Shown: positions 8,106-16,232 of the stretch, in pieces | Position numbering within the stretch: position 1 is the stretch's first letter | Layout of the letters: every line of letters starts with the position of its first letter | NCBI RefSeq assembly: GCF_000807675.2 | Contig: NZ_CP019962.1 | Span: forward strand, 1,798,001 to 1,862,000 | DNA: 64,000 nt | Reading direction: 5' to 3' | Source of the DNA: Eubacterium limosum | GTDB lineage: Bacteria; Bacillota; Clostridia; Eubacteriales; Eubacteriaceae | The notes under the pieces: generated by a model | The model's database searches: none | The model's input: the letters and a program-made list of their open reading frames with translations, nothing else | Told to the model about the DNA's origin: nothing | Made by a program: the position numbers and the translations under genes

Positions 8106-9380
8106 TTATTGCTCGACGATAACAGCAATTCCGTTTGGAATAACTGTAAAGCTGGCGTTTTCACCTTTGATGTCCTTTGCCATTTTGACAGCGGTGTCAA
8201 GATCTGGCGCATAGGTCATTTTCATTTCAGTTACAATATCTTTCATTTCCGGCCGTGTAACATATAAGACGGTGTGTTTTGAGAGAATGCGCGCGAGAAT
8301 CTGATATTCCCACTGGTCGGGCTGCGTCTGGTTCTGTGGAATCGTCATAATGTTTTCAAAAAGTGCTCTGGCAGATTCGCAGTCCCGCATGGCGTGGTAA
8401 AAACCATCTCCGCCGGTACCATCCAGACATTCGGCGCAGAGAATAATAACGCCGTCCTCTCCAGCGGAAGCTTCGGCAGCGGTCATGCTTTTAACGCACT
8501 GATACATGTTCTGATCAAGAGGCGCCCCACCGTTGCCTGTAATGACGACGTCGGCCGGTACAGCTTTGACACGGCAGTATTGTTTTAAAAATTCGCAGCC
8601 GGCCTCATGCGCGATGAAAGGATCACCCGCAAAAGCCATGACAACACGTTTGTCCTCGTCGATGATCACATTGACAATGTATTGGAGACCTGCCTGTTTT
8701 GCGGCAGATTTCATATCAGTATGGATCGGATTGTTTTCCAAAATGCCGGTGCGCGCGTAAGGGCTTGCGATGAATTTGCTGCAGTGATTGCCTAAAACGG
8801 TCACGCGGTCAGAGACGCCTGGCAGCACACTTTTTCGACCGCCTGAAAAACCAGCGAAGAAATGGGGCTCGATGAACCCTTCAGAGACAAGAAGGTCGGC
8901 CTCGGCGGCAAGGCGGTTGATGATCAAATCGGCGCCAGAGGGAAGTACCCCGATTTTGACATTTTCATTGGCATTGGAAGAATCGTGTACGGCGATTTTT
9001 TCTTCGTCGACAATTTTCTGCCCCAGCTTTGAGACCAGCTCCTCCTTTGTCGTACCGCGGTGGAAGCCTGTGGCAACCAGCAAAGTGATTTCGATATCCG
9101 GGTTTCCTGCGCGCATCTCTTCAAGCATAAATGGAATAATGTGTTTGCTTGGGACGGGACGTGTATGGTCGCTGATAATGATGACGGCTGTTTTTTTATC
9201 CTTTGCCAGCTCTTTTAGGGAAGCGCTGCCTAAGTGCTTTGCCATCGCAGCCCTGACGATATCATCCTCGGTTTGGTCGCTCTGCAGATTACCGATATTG
9301 GAATTTAAAACGCCGGCGACCTGTTCATCAGGAAGCTCCAGGGTCAGTTCTGTGTTGCCGTAGGGAATTTTTGAAATCAT
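8106..9380 (-). CDS. larA: LarA family nickel-dependent 2-hydroxyacid racemase (lactate racemase-like)
   Basis: LarA enzymes racemise lactate or other 2-hydroxy acids with a nickel-pincer nucleotide cofactor bound covalently to a lysine. The 424-residue protein shows the family motifs ISDHTRPVPSKHI in the N-terminal half and EPHFFAGFSGGRKSVLPG, which holds the cofactor lysine and a nickel-ligand histidine; GNGGAPLDQNMYQCVKSM is another conserved block. I chose MISKIPYGN because GGAGG lies 8 bases upstream; a start ten residues earlier has none. The cofactor-synthesis genes larB, larC and larE are not in the window. LarA homologues differ in substrate, so lactate is only the default guess. Acetogens of this group can grow on lactate, which fits. 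Confidence 0.85.
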   Translation of the reverse strand: MISKIPYGNTELTLELPDEQVAGVLNSNIGNLQSDQTEDDIVRAAMAKHLGSASLKELAKDKKTAVIIISDHTRPVPSKHIIPFMLEEMRAGNPDIEITLLVATGFHRGTTKEELVSKLGQKIVDEEKIAVHDSSNANENVKIGVLPSGADLIINRLAAEADLLVSEGFIEPHFFAGFSGGRKSVLPGVSDRVTVLGNHCSKFIASPYARTGILENNPIHTDMKSAAKQAGLQYIVNVIIDEDKRVVMAFAGDPFIAHEAGCEFLKQYCRVKAVPADVVITGNGGAPLDQNMYQCVKSMTAAEASAGEDGVIILCAECLDGTGGDGFYHAMRDCESARALFENIMTIPQNQTQPDQWEYQILARILSKHTVLYVTRPEMKDIVTEMKMTYAPDLDTAVKMAKDIKGENASFTVIPNGIAVIVEQ

Positions 9381-9566
9381 AATTATCCTCCAATTTAAAT
9401 GATTTAACATGATGCAAGTATAAATTCGGTCAAAATTATTGGTAAGTGGTCTTACCAGTTATGTTCTTATTGTAGTACGCTTTTCAAAGAAAGTCAAGGA
9501 TAAAAAAACCGTTTTCAAAAAAGAATTTTAGAAATTGGATGTTTGGGGTGTAAAAGCGGAACATCT

Positions 9567-9594
9567 TAAAAAAGCTCCGCGGCTGCGGAGCTTT
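9567..9594 (-). terminator. Terminator of the binding-protein gene
   Basis: Perfect arms AAAGCTCCGC (9571-9580) and GCGGAGCTTT (9585-9594) with a GGCT loop; on the minus strand it runs into T residues. Confidence 0.9.
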
Positions 9595-9604
9595 CTGAGC
9601 ATTA

Positions 9605-11179
9605 TTATTGAAGTTCGGCATCATAGAAATGATAACGGTAGATGCTGGTAACTTCGAAGTTTTTAACATTGTCGCCTAACAGGTAGAACATGGTGTCATT
9701 ATACAGAGGAATTGCACCATAATCCTTGTGTGTCAGGATTTCATCGGCTTTTTCATACAGTTCCTGGCGTTTGCTTTCGTCCTTTGTCTGACGTGCCTGG
9801 TTGATGAGGTCGTTGAATTCCGGATTGTTGTATTTGTTGGATACCTGCTGTGTAGTTGTGGCAGACATACGCTGGTAAATCATACCGTCTGGATCAACGT
9901 AATCGGTATACCAGTTGCTGACAGACAGGTTCAGGGAACCGCTCTTATTCATATCGTTGTAACCTGCGTGGTCAACCTGAGACAGTTCAATGTTAATACC
10001 GGCAGCTTTTGCCTGATCCTGAATCGCGGTGGCAACCTTAATCAGTGTCTGGTAATTGGTTGAGCCGACGATAGGAATGGTAATGCCGTTCGGATAACCA
10101 GCTTCTGCCAGTAATTGTTTTGCTTTTTCTGGATTATATTCATATTCAGGAAGGGAATCGTTGTATCCGAGCAGTCCCTTAGGAATAAAGCTCTTGGCTG
10201 GTGTAGCGGCGCCGGATAACAATTCGTTGCACAGAGCTTCGCGGTCTACCGCGTAGGACAGCGCTTCTTTAATTCTTGAATCGGTATAGATCTCGTTGTT
10301 TGGGCTTAAGTAGACAAGGCCGACCGGGTTGAAGCTGTGCATCTTGTCTTTGACAGCATCGTTGCTTGTAACGGTTTCGTATTGTCCGGTGTCCAGCATG
10401 ACGAAATCGCAGTTGCCTTTCTGGAATTCCATAACCTGAGTGTTCAGGTCATTTACAAATTTAAAGCTGATGCCATCAAGCTTGGTTTTATCGCCGTGGT
10501 AATCGTCAAAACGTGCCATTTCAATGCCCTGGCCTGCTGTGTAAGAGGTCATTTTGAATGGGCCAGTTCCATACAGAACAGTACGTCCCCAGTCTCCGCC
10601 AGCTTCTTCACAGGCTTTTTCTGGGAAAATTACAGCATATGGAGCGGATAAAGCTGCTTCGAATGGTGCGTAGGGCTGCTGAAGAACGATATCGAAATGT
10701 GTGTCATCCTTGATTTTAAAGCCTTCAAGTGAATCGGCTGTGCCGTCTTCAAGGGCTTTAAAGCCAACAACCTGGTCAAACAATGAACCCATGAGACCTT
10801 TTGTGATTAAGCGTTCATAGGAATACTTAACATCAGAAGACTTCAGAGTTTCACCATTATGGAATTTAACACCATCTTTAAGCTCAAAGCTGTAAGTTAG
10901 GCCATCGTCTGATACGGTTGGCATCTGTTTTAGCAGCTGTGGGTTCAGGGTTGTATCGTTGTTTAGGCCGATAAGTGTTTCACAGGCCTGGTCTGATACC
11001 ATAATCAGGTATGCCTGAGTACCCATATTGGTGTCGATGGGAACATTTGGATCCTGCATGACAACACGCAGGGTATTGCTGCTACTGCTGTTTGAAGCGC
11101 CTTTGTCGCCGCACCCCGCTACGGTAAAGACAAGGGCTAAAACCAACAGTAAAGCAGCCAGTTTTTTCATACTTTTCAT
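9605..11179 (-). CDS. ABC transporter substrate-binding lipoprotein, family 5 (peptide/nickel/oligopeptide type)
   Basis: Extracytoplasmic solute receptor of the DppA/OppA/NikA family, 524 residues. It starts with a lipoprotein signal peptide ending in the lipobox VAGCGD, so it is anchored to the outer face of the membrane. Family 5 motifs include YSFELKDGVKFHNGETLKSSDVKYSYER (read from about residue 90) and EALSYAVDREALCNELLSG. The ribosome binding site is GAGGAGAG. No permease or ATPase genes flank it: it lies between malQ and larA, with its own terminator. It is therefore an orphan receptor whose transport partners are elsewhere. Peptides are the most common ligand; the family also contains nickel and cofactor binders, which matters in an organism with nickel enzymes, but nothing in the sequence decides this. 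Confidence 0.9.
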   Translation of the reverse strand: MKSMKKLAALLLVLALVFTVAGCGDKGASNSSSSNTLRVVMQDPNVPIDTNMGTQAYLIMVSDQACETLIGLNNDTTLNPQLLKQMPTVSDDGLTYSFELKDGVKFHNGETLKSSDVKYSYERLITKGLMGSLFDQVVGFKALEDGTADSLEGFKIKDDTHFDIVLQQPYAPFEAALSAPYAVIFPEKACEEAGGDWGRTVLYGTGPFKMTSYTAGQGIEMARFDDYHGDKTKLDGISFKFVNDLNTQVMEFQKGNCDFVMLDTGQYETVTSNDAVKDKMHSFNPVGLVYLSPNNEIYTDSRIKEALSYAVDREALCNELLSGAATPAKSFIPKGLLGYNDSLPEYEYNPEKAKQLLAEAGYPNGITIPIVGSTNYQTLIKVATAIQDQAKAAGINIELSQVDHAGYNDMNKSGSLNLSVSNWYTDYVDPDGMIYQRMSATTTQQVSNKYNNPEFNDLINQARQTKDESKRQELYEKADEILTHKDYGAIPLYNDTMFYLLGDNVKNFEVTSIYRYHFYDAELQ

Positions 11180-11295
11180 ATTCTCTCTCCTCTATAAAAT
11201 ATTGAAAACTGTTTACAGGAAAGTGAAAATGCTCAATTCACGCCCTGTATGATAACGATTTTACCATAAAAACTGCTATTTGTCGAGAGAGTGAA

Positions 11296-12819
11296 TCAGG
11301 GAATGCGTTTGTATATTTCATTCATAGAGCGTATCCAGGAGATATCAATGGTATCCAGAGCGTCGTGGGTAATCCGGAAGCTCCAGTTGCCGTCGGCACA
11401 GCCGGGGCAGTTCATTTTTGTGTCACCCCCAAAACCGCAGAGGTCCTGGATGGGCAGAATGGCAAGGCTGGCACAGCTTTGCCACAGACAGCGGATGAAA
11501 TGGTGGCAGGATGGGCTTTGAGGGCCTCCCTCCTGCCACTCATTGCCGAAGCAAGGGTAATTGATATATTTTAAAGCATAATCCCGTTTGTAAGGTGGAA
11601 GTTCCCACAAAAAACCGAGCAGGGTGTTGTTATCGTGAGTTCCTGTATAAGCGATACTGTTTTCTACATAATTATGAGGCAGATGTTGGTTATTGCCTTC
11701 CTCAATAAAGCCAAACTGAAGTACACGCATACCGGGAAAGCCGGTTTCATGGAGAAGATTAGTGACCCCCTCGTCCATTACGCCCAGGTCTTCGGCGATG
11801 ATGCGTGGCTCCTTAAAGTCAAATGCATTGAAGACCGCGTTGAAAAAGTCCATACCCGGACCTTCAAGCCATTTGCCGTTTCGTGCAGTTTTAGCAGTGC
11901 CGGCCACAGCCCAATAGGCAGAAAAACCCCTGAAGTGGTCAATCCTAACCGCGTCGTAGATCTCAAGGGAACGTCCAATCCGGTCGATCCACCATTTATA
12001 GGCAGAGGTCTTCATGGCAGTCCAGTTGTACAGAGGATTACCCCACAGCTGGCCATCGCAGCAGAAATAATCCGGCGGCACCCCGGCAATATGATTTGGC
12101 CGGCCCTCCGCGTCGAGATCAAAGAGATCACGGTGCGCCCAGACATCGGCGCTTTCCAGAGAGACATAGATGGGCATGTCACCGATGATCTGGATACCGT
12201 TGTCGTTGGCGCAGCATTTTACAGCATTCCATTGTTTAGTAAATTCGTACTGCAGGAACTCGTGGAACAGGATTTCCTCGGCGTAGGTTTCCCTGGCCTT
12301 CTTCAGAGCCTCGGTGTGGTGGTCCCGGAGGCCAACGTCTTCCCACAGATACCAGTCCTTCCCATCGAATTGTTTTTTTAAAGTCATATAGAGGGCATAA
12401 TCTGGAAGCCAGTGGCGCTCCTCGTCCTCAAAAATTTTAATGTCCGATTTTATCTGATCGTCAATGCGGCTGAAAGCCCTTCGAAAAAGACTGGGCCGGG
12501 TTGCATCAAGCCATTCGTAGGCGGCGCTGTAAGGGTTACTGTATTCGCTGGAGTTCAACTCGTCTTGGGTAAGGAGGCCTTCCTCAGCCAGGATTTCAGG
12601 ATCGATAAAAAAAGGATTGCCCGCAAAGGCAGAAGGGCTTTTATAAGGCGAATGGCACTCGTCTACCGGCCCAAGTGGCAGAGTCTGCCAGTAGGTAAAG
12701 CCCATTTTATTTAAAAGATTGATGAAAGAGCAGGCCTCTTTGCCAAAAGTCCCGATACCGTATTTACCGGGAAGTGATGAAATGTGCATTAAGATACCGC
12801 TTGATCGTTTAAAGCTCAT
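11296..12819 (-). CDS. malQ: 4-alpha-glucanotransferase (amylomaltase)
   Basis: Glycoside hydrolase family 77 enzyme that transfers 1,4-glucan segments in maltodextrin or glycogen metabolism. The 507 residues start with SSGILMHISSLPGKYGIGTFG, carry the nucleophile region DAVRIDHFRGFSAYWAV, the acid/base EDLGVMDEGV and YTGTHDNNTLLGF. The C-terminal part has an unusual number of cysteines for the family (in CHHFIRCLWQSC and MNCPGC). GAGAGG lies before the ATG. The gene is not part of a visible maltose operon; the receptor gene 116 bases downstream on the same strand could be cotranscribed but there is no functional reason to link them. Confidence 0.95.
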   Translation of the reverse strand: MSFKRSSGILMHISSLPGKYGIGTFGKEACSFINLLNKMGFTYWQTLPLGPVDECHSPYKSPSAFAGNPFFIDPEILAEEGLLTQDELNSSEYSNPYSAAYEWLDATRPSLFRRAFSRIDDQIKSDIKIFEDEERHWLPDYALYMTLKKQFDGKDWYLWEDVGLRDHHTEALKKARETYAEEILFHEFLQYEFTKQWNAVKCCANDNGIQIIGDMPIYVSLESADVWAHRDLFDLDAEGRPNHIAGVPPDYFCCDGQLWGNPLYNWTAMKTSAYKWWIDRIGRSLEIYDAVRIDHFRGFSAYWAVAGTAKTARNGKWLEGPGMDFFNAVFNAFDFKEPRIIAEDLGVMDEGVTNLLHETGFPGMRVLQFGFIEEGNNQHLPHNYVENSIAYTGTHDNNTLLGFLWELPPYKRDYALKYINYPCFGNEWQEGGPQSPSCHHFIRCLWQSCASLAILPIQDLCGFGGDTKMNCPGCADGNWSFRITHDALDTIDISWIRSMNEIYKRIP

Positions 12820-12940
12820 GATAAATCCTCTCGTTATAAAGTAATATAAGTATTTAAGACTTTAATAGTTTATCATACCGGTCAATGCTTGTAAATGTTT
12901 GCACACCTGACTTTTTCATAATGAAGTTAGATTTTATACT

Positions 12941-12968
12941 TATAATTTTTACAAAAGTAAAAATTATA
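12941..12968. promoter_or_regulatory. Perfect 12-base inverted repeat upstream of the transaldolase gene
   Basis: TATAATTTTTAC and GTAAAAATTATA are separated by AAAA. It lies 30 bases before the -35 of the transaldolase promoter and about 120 bases upstream of malQ on the other strand. It has no GC core, so a DNA operator is more likely than a terminator. The 338-base gap 12820-13157 otherwise contains only the promoter below and a leader of about 125 bases. Confidence 0.4.
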
Positions 12969-12997
12969 TGAAAAGTGAACAAAAATGCTTAAACACC

Positions 12998-13026
12998 TTG
13001 ACATTGACTTTTTATCGTTATATACT
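12998..13026 (+). promoter_or_regulatory. Sigma-A promoter of the transaldolase gene
   Basis: TTGACA (12998-13003), 17-base spacer, TATACT (13021-13026). The start codon is about 130 bases downstream, so the leader is long. Confidence 0.75.
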
Positions 13027-13157
13027 GTATGCATATACAGGAATGATTTCTTAAAAAATATGGAATATTTTTAAAAATGTAAAAGTATTATGTATGTTTA
13101 AGAAATTGTGTGTATATCTATATATTTTGAAATTCAAGTAAAAAATGGAGGCTTAAA

Positions 13158-13811
13158 ATGAAATTTTTCCTGGATACTGCTAATGTAGAAGATATTAAAA
13201 ATGCAAATGATATGGGTGTTATCTGCGGTGTTACAACCAATCCTTCCTTAATCGCAAAAGAAGGACGTGATTTTAATGAAGTTATCGCAGAGATCGCTTC
13301 AATTGTTGACGGACCGATCAGCGGCGAGGTGAAAGCAACCACTACCGATGCTGAGGGAATGATCGCAGAGGGCCGAGAAATTGCTAAAATTCATAAAAAT
13401 ATGGTTGTCAAAATTCCAATGACAGCAGAAGGCCTGAAGGCTACCAAGGTTTTATCTGCCGAAGGTATCAGGGTTAATGTCACCTTGATCTTTACCGCTG
13501 CGCAGGCATTATTGGCCGCGAGAGCCGGTGCCGCTTATGTTTCACCATTCCTTGGCCGTCTGGACGACATCTCCACACCCGGTGTAGAGCTGATTGAGAC
13601 CATTGCGGAAATTTTCGAGGTTCAGGGAATTGAAACAGAAATTATTTCTGCCAGTGTCCGTAACCCGATCCATGTGATCGACTGTGCGAGAGCCGGTGCA
13701 GATATTGCGACAGTGCCGTTTGGCGTTATTATGCAGATGACCAAACACCCTTTAACGGATCAGGGAATTGAAAAATTCCAGGCAGACTATAAAGCTGCCT
13801 TCGGAGAATAA
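13158..13811 (+). CDS. fsa: Small transaldolase / fructose-6-phosphate aldolase family protein
   Basis: A 217-residue class I aldolase of the TalC/FSA family, which either moves dihydroxyacetone units in the non-oxidative pentose phosphate pathway or cleaves fructose 6-phosphate. Family signatures are [14 protein letters not shown] at the start, [13 protein letters not shown], the Schiff-base lysine in [13 protein letters not shown] and [11 protein letters not shown]. The C-terminal ending [14 protein letters not shown] is usual. GGAGG lies 7 bases before ATG. The gene is monocistronic with a consensus promoter and a very strong terminator. Most Firmicutes homologues of this length act as transaldolases; aldolase activity cannot be excluded by eye. 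Confidence 0.93.
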   Translation: MKFFLDTANVEDIKNANDMGVICGVTTNPSLIAKEGRDFNEVIAEIASIVDGPISGEVKATTTDAEGMIAEGREIAKIHKNMVVKIPMTAEGLKATKVLSAEGIRVNVTLIFTAAQALLAARAGAAYVSPFLGRLDDISTPGVELIETIAEIFEVQGIETEIISASVRNPIHVIDCARAGADIATVPFGVIMQMTKHPLTDQGIEKFQADYKAAFGE

Positions 13812-13850
13812 TAAATTACGACCCCATTTTAAATTTTAATATTAAACCTC

Positions 13851-13898
13851 ATAATAAGAAAAACCCAGCTGAATGCTCAGCTGGGTTTTTCTTATTAT
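13851..13898. terminator. Very long bidirectional terminator
   Basis: A 22-base perfect stem with an ATGC loop (core AAAACCCAGCTGA / TCAGCTGGGTTTT, flanked by AATAAG / CTTATT). It terminates the transaldolase gene on plus and the YhiM-like gene on minus, touching the latter's stop codon. Confidence 0.95.
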
Positions 13899-14962
13899 TA
13901 CTCGCTGGAGCCGGAGGTGCCGGATTCCAAGATAGAGACAATGGAGTAAAGCGTAAAGCACACGGCGCCAAGGCCGACCATTACACGAGCCGGAACAAAA
14001 AAGGCAGAATTGAAAAGCTCTGCTTCAAACAGGAAAGCCGCGGTAAAGAGGCAGAAAAGCGTGGTCATGATTGGGATCAGCGGAATACGCTTGGCCAGGG
14101 AGAAGGTCTGGCGCCAGACGGAAGCGAGGAGAATGACCTTGCTTGAGATGCTGTAGCAGATAAAGCCGAGCCCAATCAATACCCATCCCGGAGCGATCCA
14201 TGCTGGTGTTTTTTGAACCAGCAGTATGCCAATGCCCAGAACAACATTGATGGAGCCTAAAATCAAAACAAAAATCGTCCATTTCCAGCGCTCTTTGTCT
14301 GTGAAAGTGTTTTGTATCTGACGTACTACCGAGGCTACCAGTGCGATCAGGCTGGCGCAGACAAGGGAAGTACCAAAAAGAACGTGACCGGCTACAAAAT
14401 ACTCAGAGCTCAGGCCAGCTGATATCAGTACGACGCTGCGGATCAGCCCCACAAGAGCGCAGAAAGCCGGAATGGCAATGAGAATTTTTGCTGTGTTTTC
14501 GCTGAAGGCGCCCTGCGGCTTGTCGCCGGGCTGCAGCTTGTTGGAATTAGCCGGGATGAAAAGGAAACGGGTAGAGGAGGTGGCCACAGTGGTGACACAG
14601 CACGCGATCAGGCCAACGCCGAAGATAATGTTGCCGGAGACAAAGTAGGCAGTGTTGATGGTATGAAGATTCCAGTAATAGATGCCCATGCCGACAGTAA
14701 AGAGACTGACAGTATAGCCGAGAACGGGCAAAAACCATTTGAAAAAGTTACTGTACCGGTTGATGAGCTGACGGATAATGGTAGCGGCTGTACAGTACAG
14801 CGCGATACAGATGGCAGTCAGTGAGATAAGCACATGCCCGGCCACCAGATAGCCAGATCCCAGGGCGGTTCCGAGGGTAGTGACATAGATACCGTAGCTA
14901 AAACAGATTGCCCCCATTAAAAGGGGGATGAGCCTGAAAAAGATACTCATAAAATAATTCAT
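13898..14962 (-). CDS. YhiM-like integral membrane protein (DUF2776)
   Basis: A 354-residue membrane protein with about ten hydrophobic helices arranged as three similar units, each with the motif xxYFVAGHVxxG (GSGYLVAGHVLISLTAIC, AYFVSGNIIFGVGLIACC, EYFVAGHVLFGTSLVCAS). The N-terminus FRLIPLLMGAICFSYGIYV and the C-terminus VMVGLGAVCFTLYSIVSILE match what I recall of Escherichia coli YhiM, a DUF2776 inner membrane protein linked to acid and stress survival. Its biochemical role is unknown. The start MNYFMSIFF follows GGAGG. That Shine-Dalgarno sequence is the 3' arm of a perfect inverted repeat (see 14971-15019), so translation may be gated. It may be cotranscribed with the HAD phosphatase 92 bases upstream. 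Confidence 0.85.
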   Translation of the reverse strand: MNYFMSIFFRLIPLLMGAICFSYGIYVTTLGTALGSGYLVAGHVLISLTAICIALYCTAATIIRQLINRYSNFFKWFLPVLGYTVSLFTVGMGIYYWNLHTINTAYFVSGNIIFGVGLIACCVTTVATSSTRFLFIPANSNKLQPGDKPQGAFSENTAKILIAIPAFCALVGLIRSVVLISAGLSSEYFVAGHVLFGTSLVCASLIALVASVVRQIQNTFTDKERWKWTIFVLILGSINVVLGIGILLVQKTPAWIAPGWVLIGLGFICYSISSKVILLASVWRQTFSLAKRIPLIPIMTTLFCLFTAAFLFEAELFNSAFFVPARVMVGLGAVCFTLYSIVSILESGTSGSSE

Positions 14963-14970
14963 AATAAAAA

Positions 14971-15019
14971 CCTCCAAAGGATAAAGTTGAATGACGGTAA
15001 TTTATATACCCTTTGGAGG
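14971..15019 (-). promoter_or_regulatory. RBS-sequestering hairpin before the YhiM-like gene
   Basis: In the minus-strand RNA, CCUCCAAAGG (complement of 15010-15019) can pair perfectly with CCUUUGGAGG (complement of 14971-14980), 29 bases later. The second arm contains the Shine-Dalgarno GGAGG 8 bases before the ATG. Confidence 0.55.
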
Positions 15020-15054
15020 AGCTGAATATCTTTTTTTGTAAAAACCTTAAAGTC

Positions 15055-15711
15055 CTAACAATGGTCAAAAAACTGGATGAGATCATCGACAAAATGTGCG
15101 ATAAAAACAGGGCGGTAGTCCTCGATTTCCCGGGCATTTTTAAACCCAAAACCATACTCAACGCCGATAAAATCCACACGGCTCTGTCCGGCCCCGATGG
15201 CGTCGTAGGCGCTGTCACCGATCAAAACAGCGTTTTCCGGTTTGACACTGAGATCCTCGAGAACCAGATTGATGATATCAGATTTTGTCAGAGACTCAGC
15301 CATGTCGATGCCCCTGACAGAGTCAAAGCAGTGCAGCATATTGGCAGCTTCCAGCGTCGCCTCAGTAATATCCTGGCGTTTGAGGGTAGCGACCCCCAGT
15401 TTATGACCGGACTCTTTCAGCATTGCGAGTAAATCCGGCATACCGTCATATGGGCGCGCTTCCTTTACGCCCTGCTCACTCTGGTATTTGCGATGGTGGA
15501 CAACGGCTCTTTTGGCGGTATCGTCGTCGATGTCGTAGTGTTTTTTATAGGAAAAAAGAGTGGGCGGACCTACATACTCTGGAAGCGTCGTGTCATCGAC
15601 GGGGGTAAAATGCATTATTTTCTCAGTGGAACGGACAGCGTTGTAGATACCTTCGGAGGTATCGAGCAGAGTGCCGTCCAGATCGAAAATAATCGCAGTG
15701 TATTCTTTCAT
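15055..15711 (-). CDS. HAD-superfamily phosphatase (phosphoglycolate phosphatase/PpaX-like)
   Basis: A 218-residue hydrolase of the haloacid dehalogenase superfamily with a helical cap. Motif I is FDLDGTLLDTSEG (catalytic Asp pair), motif II lies around GVATLKRQ, motif III is a lysine near residue 140 and motif IV is VLIGDSAYDAIGAGQS. This set is shared by phosphoglycolate phosphatases, pyrophosphatase PpaX and 5'-nucleotidases of the YjjG/GPH group. The substrate cannot be decided. AAGGAG precedes the start. Transcription may continue into the YhiM-like gene. Confidence 0.85.
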   Translation of the reverse strand: MKEYTAIIFDLDGTLLDTSEGIYNAVRSTEKIMHFTPVDDTTLPEYVGPPTLFSYKKHYDIDDDTAKRAVVHHRKYQSEQGVKEARPYDGMPDLLAMLKESGHKLGVATLKRQDITEATLEAANMLHCFDSVRGIDMAESLTKSDIINLVLEDLSVKPENAVLIGDSAYDAIGAGQSRVDFIGVEYGFGFKNAREIEDYRPVFIAHFVDDLIQFFDHC

Positions 15712-15852
15712 AAGTGAACTCCTTATCTTATGGGATGCTTAATTATACCATAGTAAAAAGAACAGGTGCAACGATAATAAAAGACCGATACACCTGAGTG
15801 CAGCGGCCTGTGACGTTTTCAGATTTTAAAATTTAACCCTCTCGGGTATTGT

Positions 15853-16107
15853 TTAAATGGTTTGTATGTTATAATTGTTAAAGTCTACGGAATCATAGCT
15901 CTGTCTTAAAAGGGCTTTGGCTTCCCTGATGATTTCTTTTTCAGAGAGCGGCAGGCGGATATCCCGGATTTCAATGATATCAAGCGGATCATCCTTGACT
16001 GTTTTGGTTAAGGTGTAGCCGCCGTATATTTTAGGAATGATCTTAACTTCGAAGCTGCCGTTTGACAAAATGGTGTTTTGACCATCAATTATAACTGTTT
16101 CAAACAT
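15853..16107 (-). CDS. Hypothetical small protein
   Basis: An 84-residue acidic protein (MFETVIIDGQNTILSNGSFE...) that I do not recognise. The first half looks beta-rich (SFEVKIIPKIYGGYTLTKTV), the second half helical (PLSEKEIIREAKALLRQSYD). No membrane segment, cysteines or signal peptide. A proper AAAGGA lies before the ATG and the codon use resembles its neighbours, so it is probably real. It lies between the HAD gene and divergent uvrC. Confidence 0.6.
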   Translation of the reverse strand: MFETVIIDGQNTILSNGSFEVKIIPKIYGGYTLTKTVKDDPLDIIEIRDIRLPLSEKEIIREAKALLRQSYDSVDFNNYNIQTI

Positions 16108-16232
16108 AGGAACACATCCTTTCGTGTATAAGTAACTGCATTATTTATAGATAGATTATACCAAATGGAATGGAAAATAAAAGTATTTCTTGGCAAAAAG
16201 TAGAAAAATCTTAAAAAAATTCAGGAATAGAC

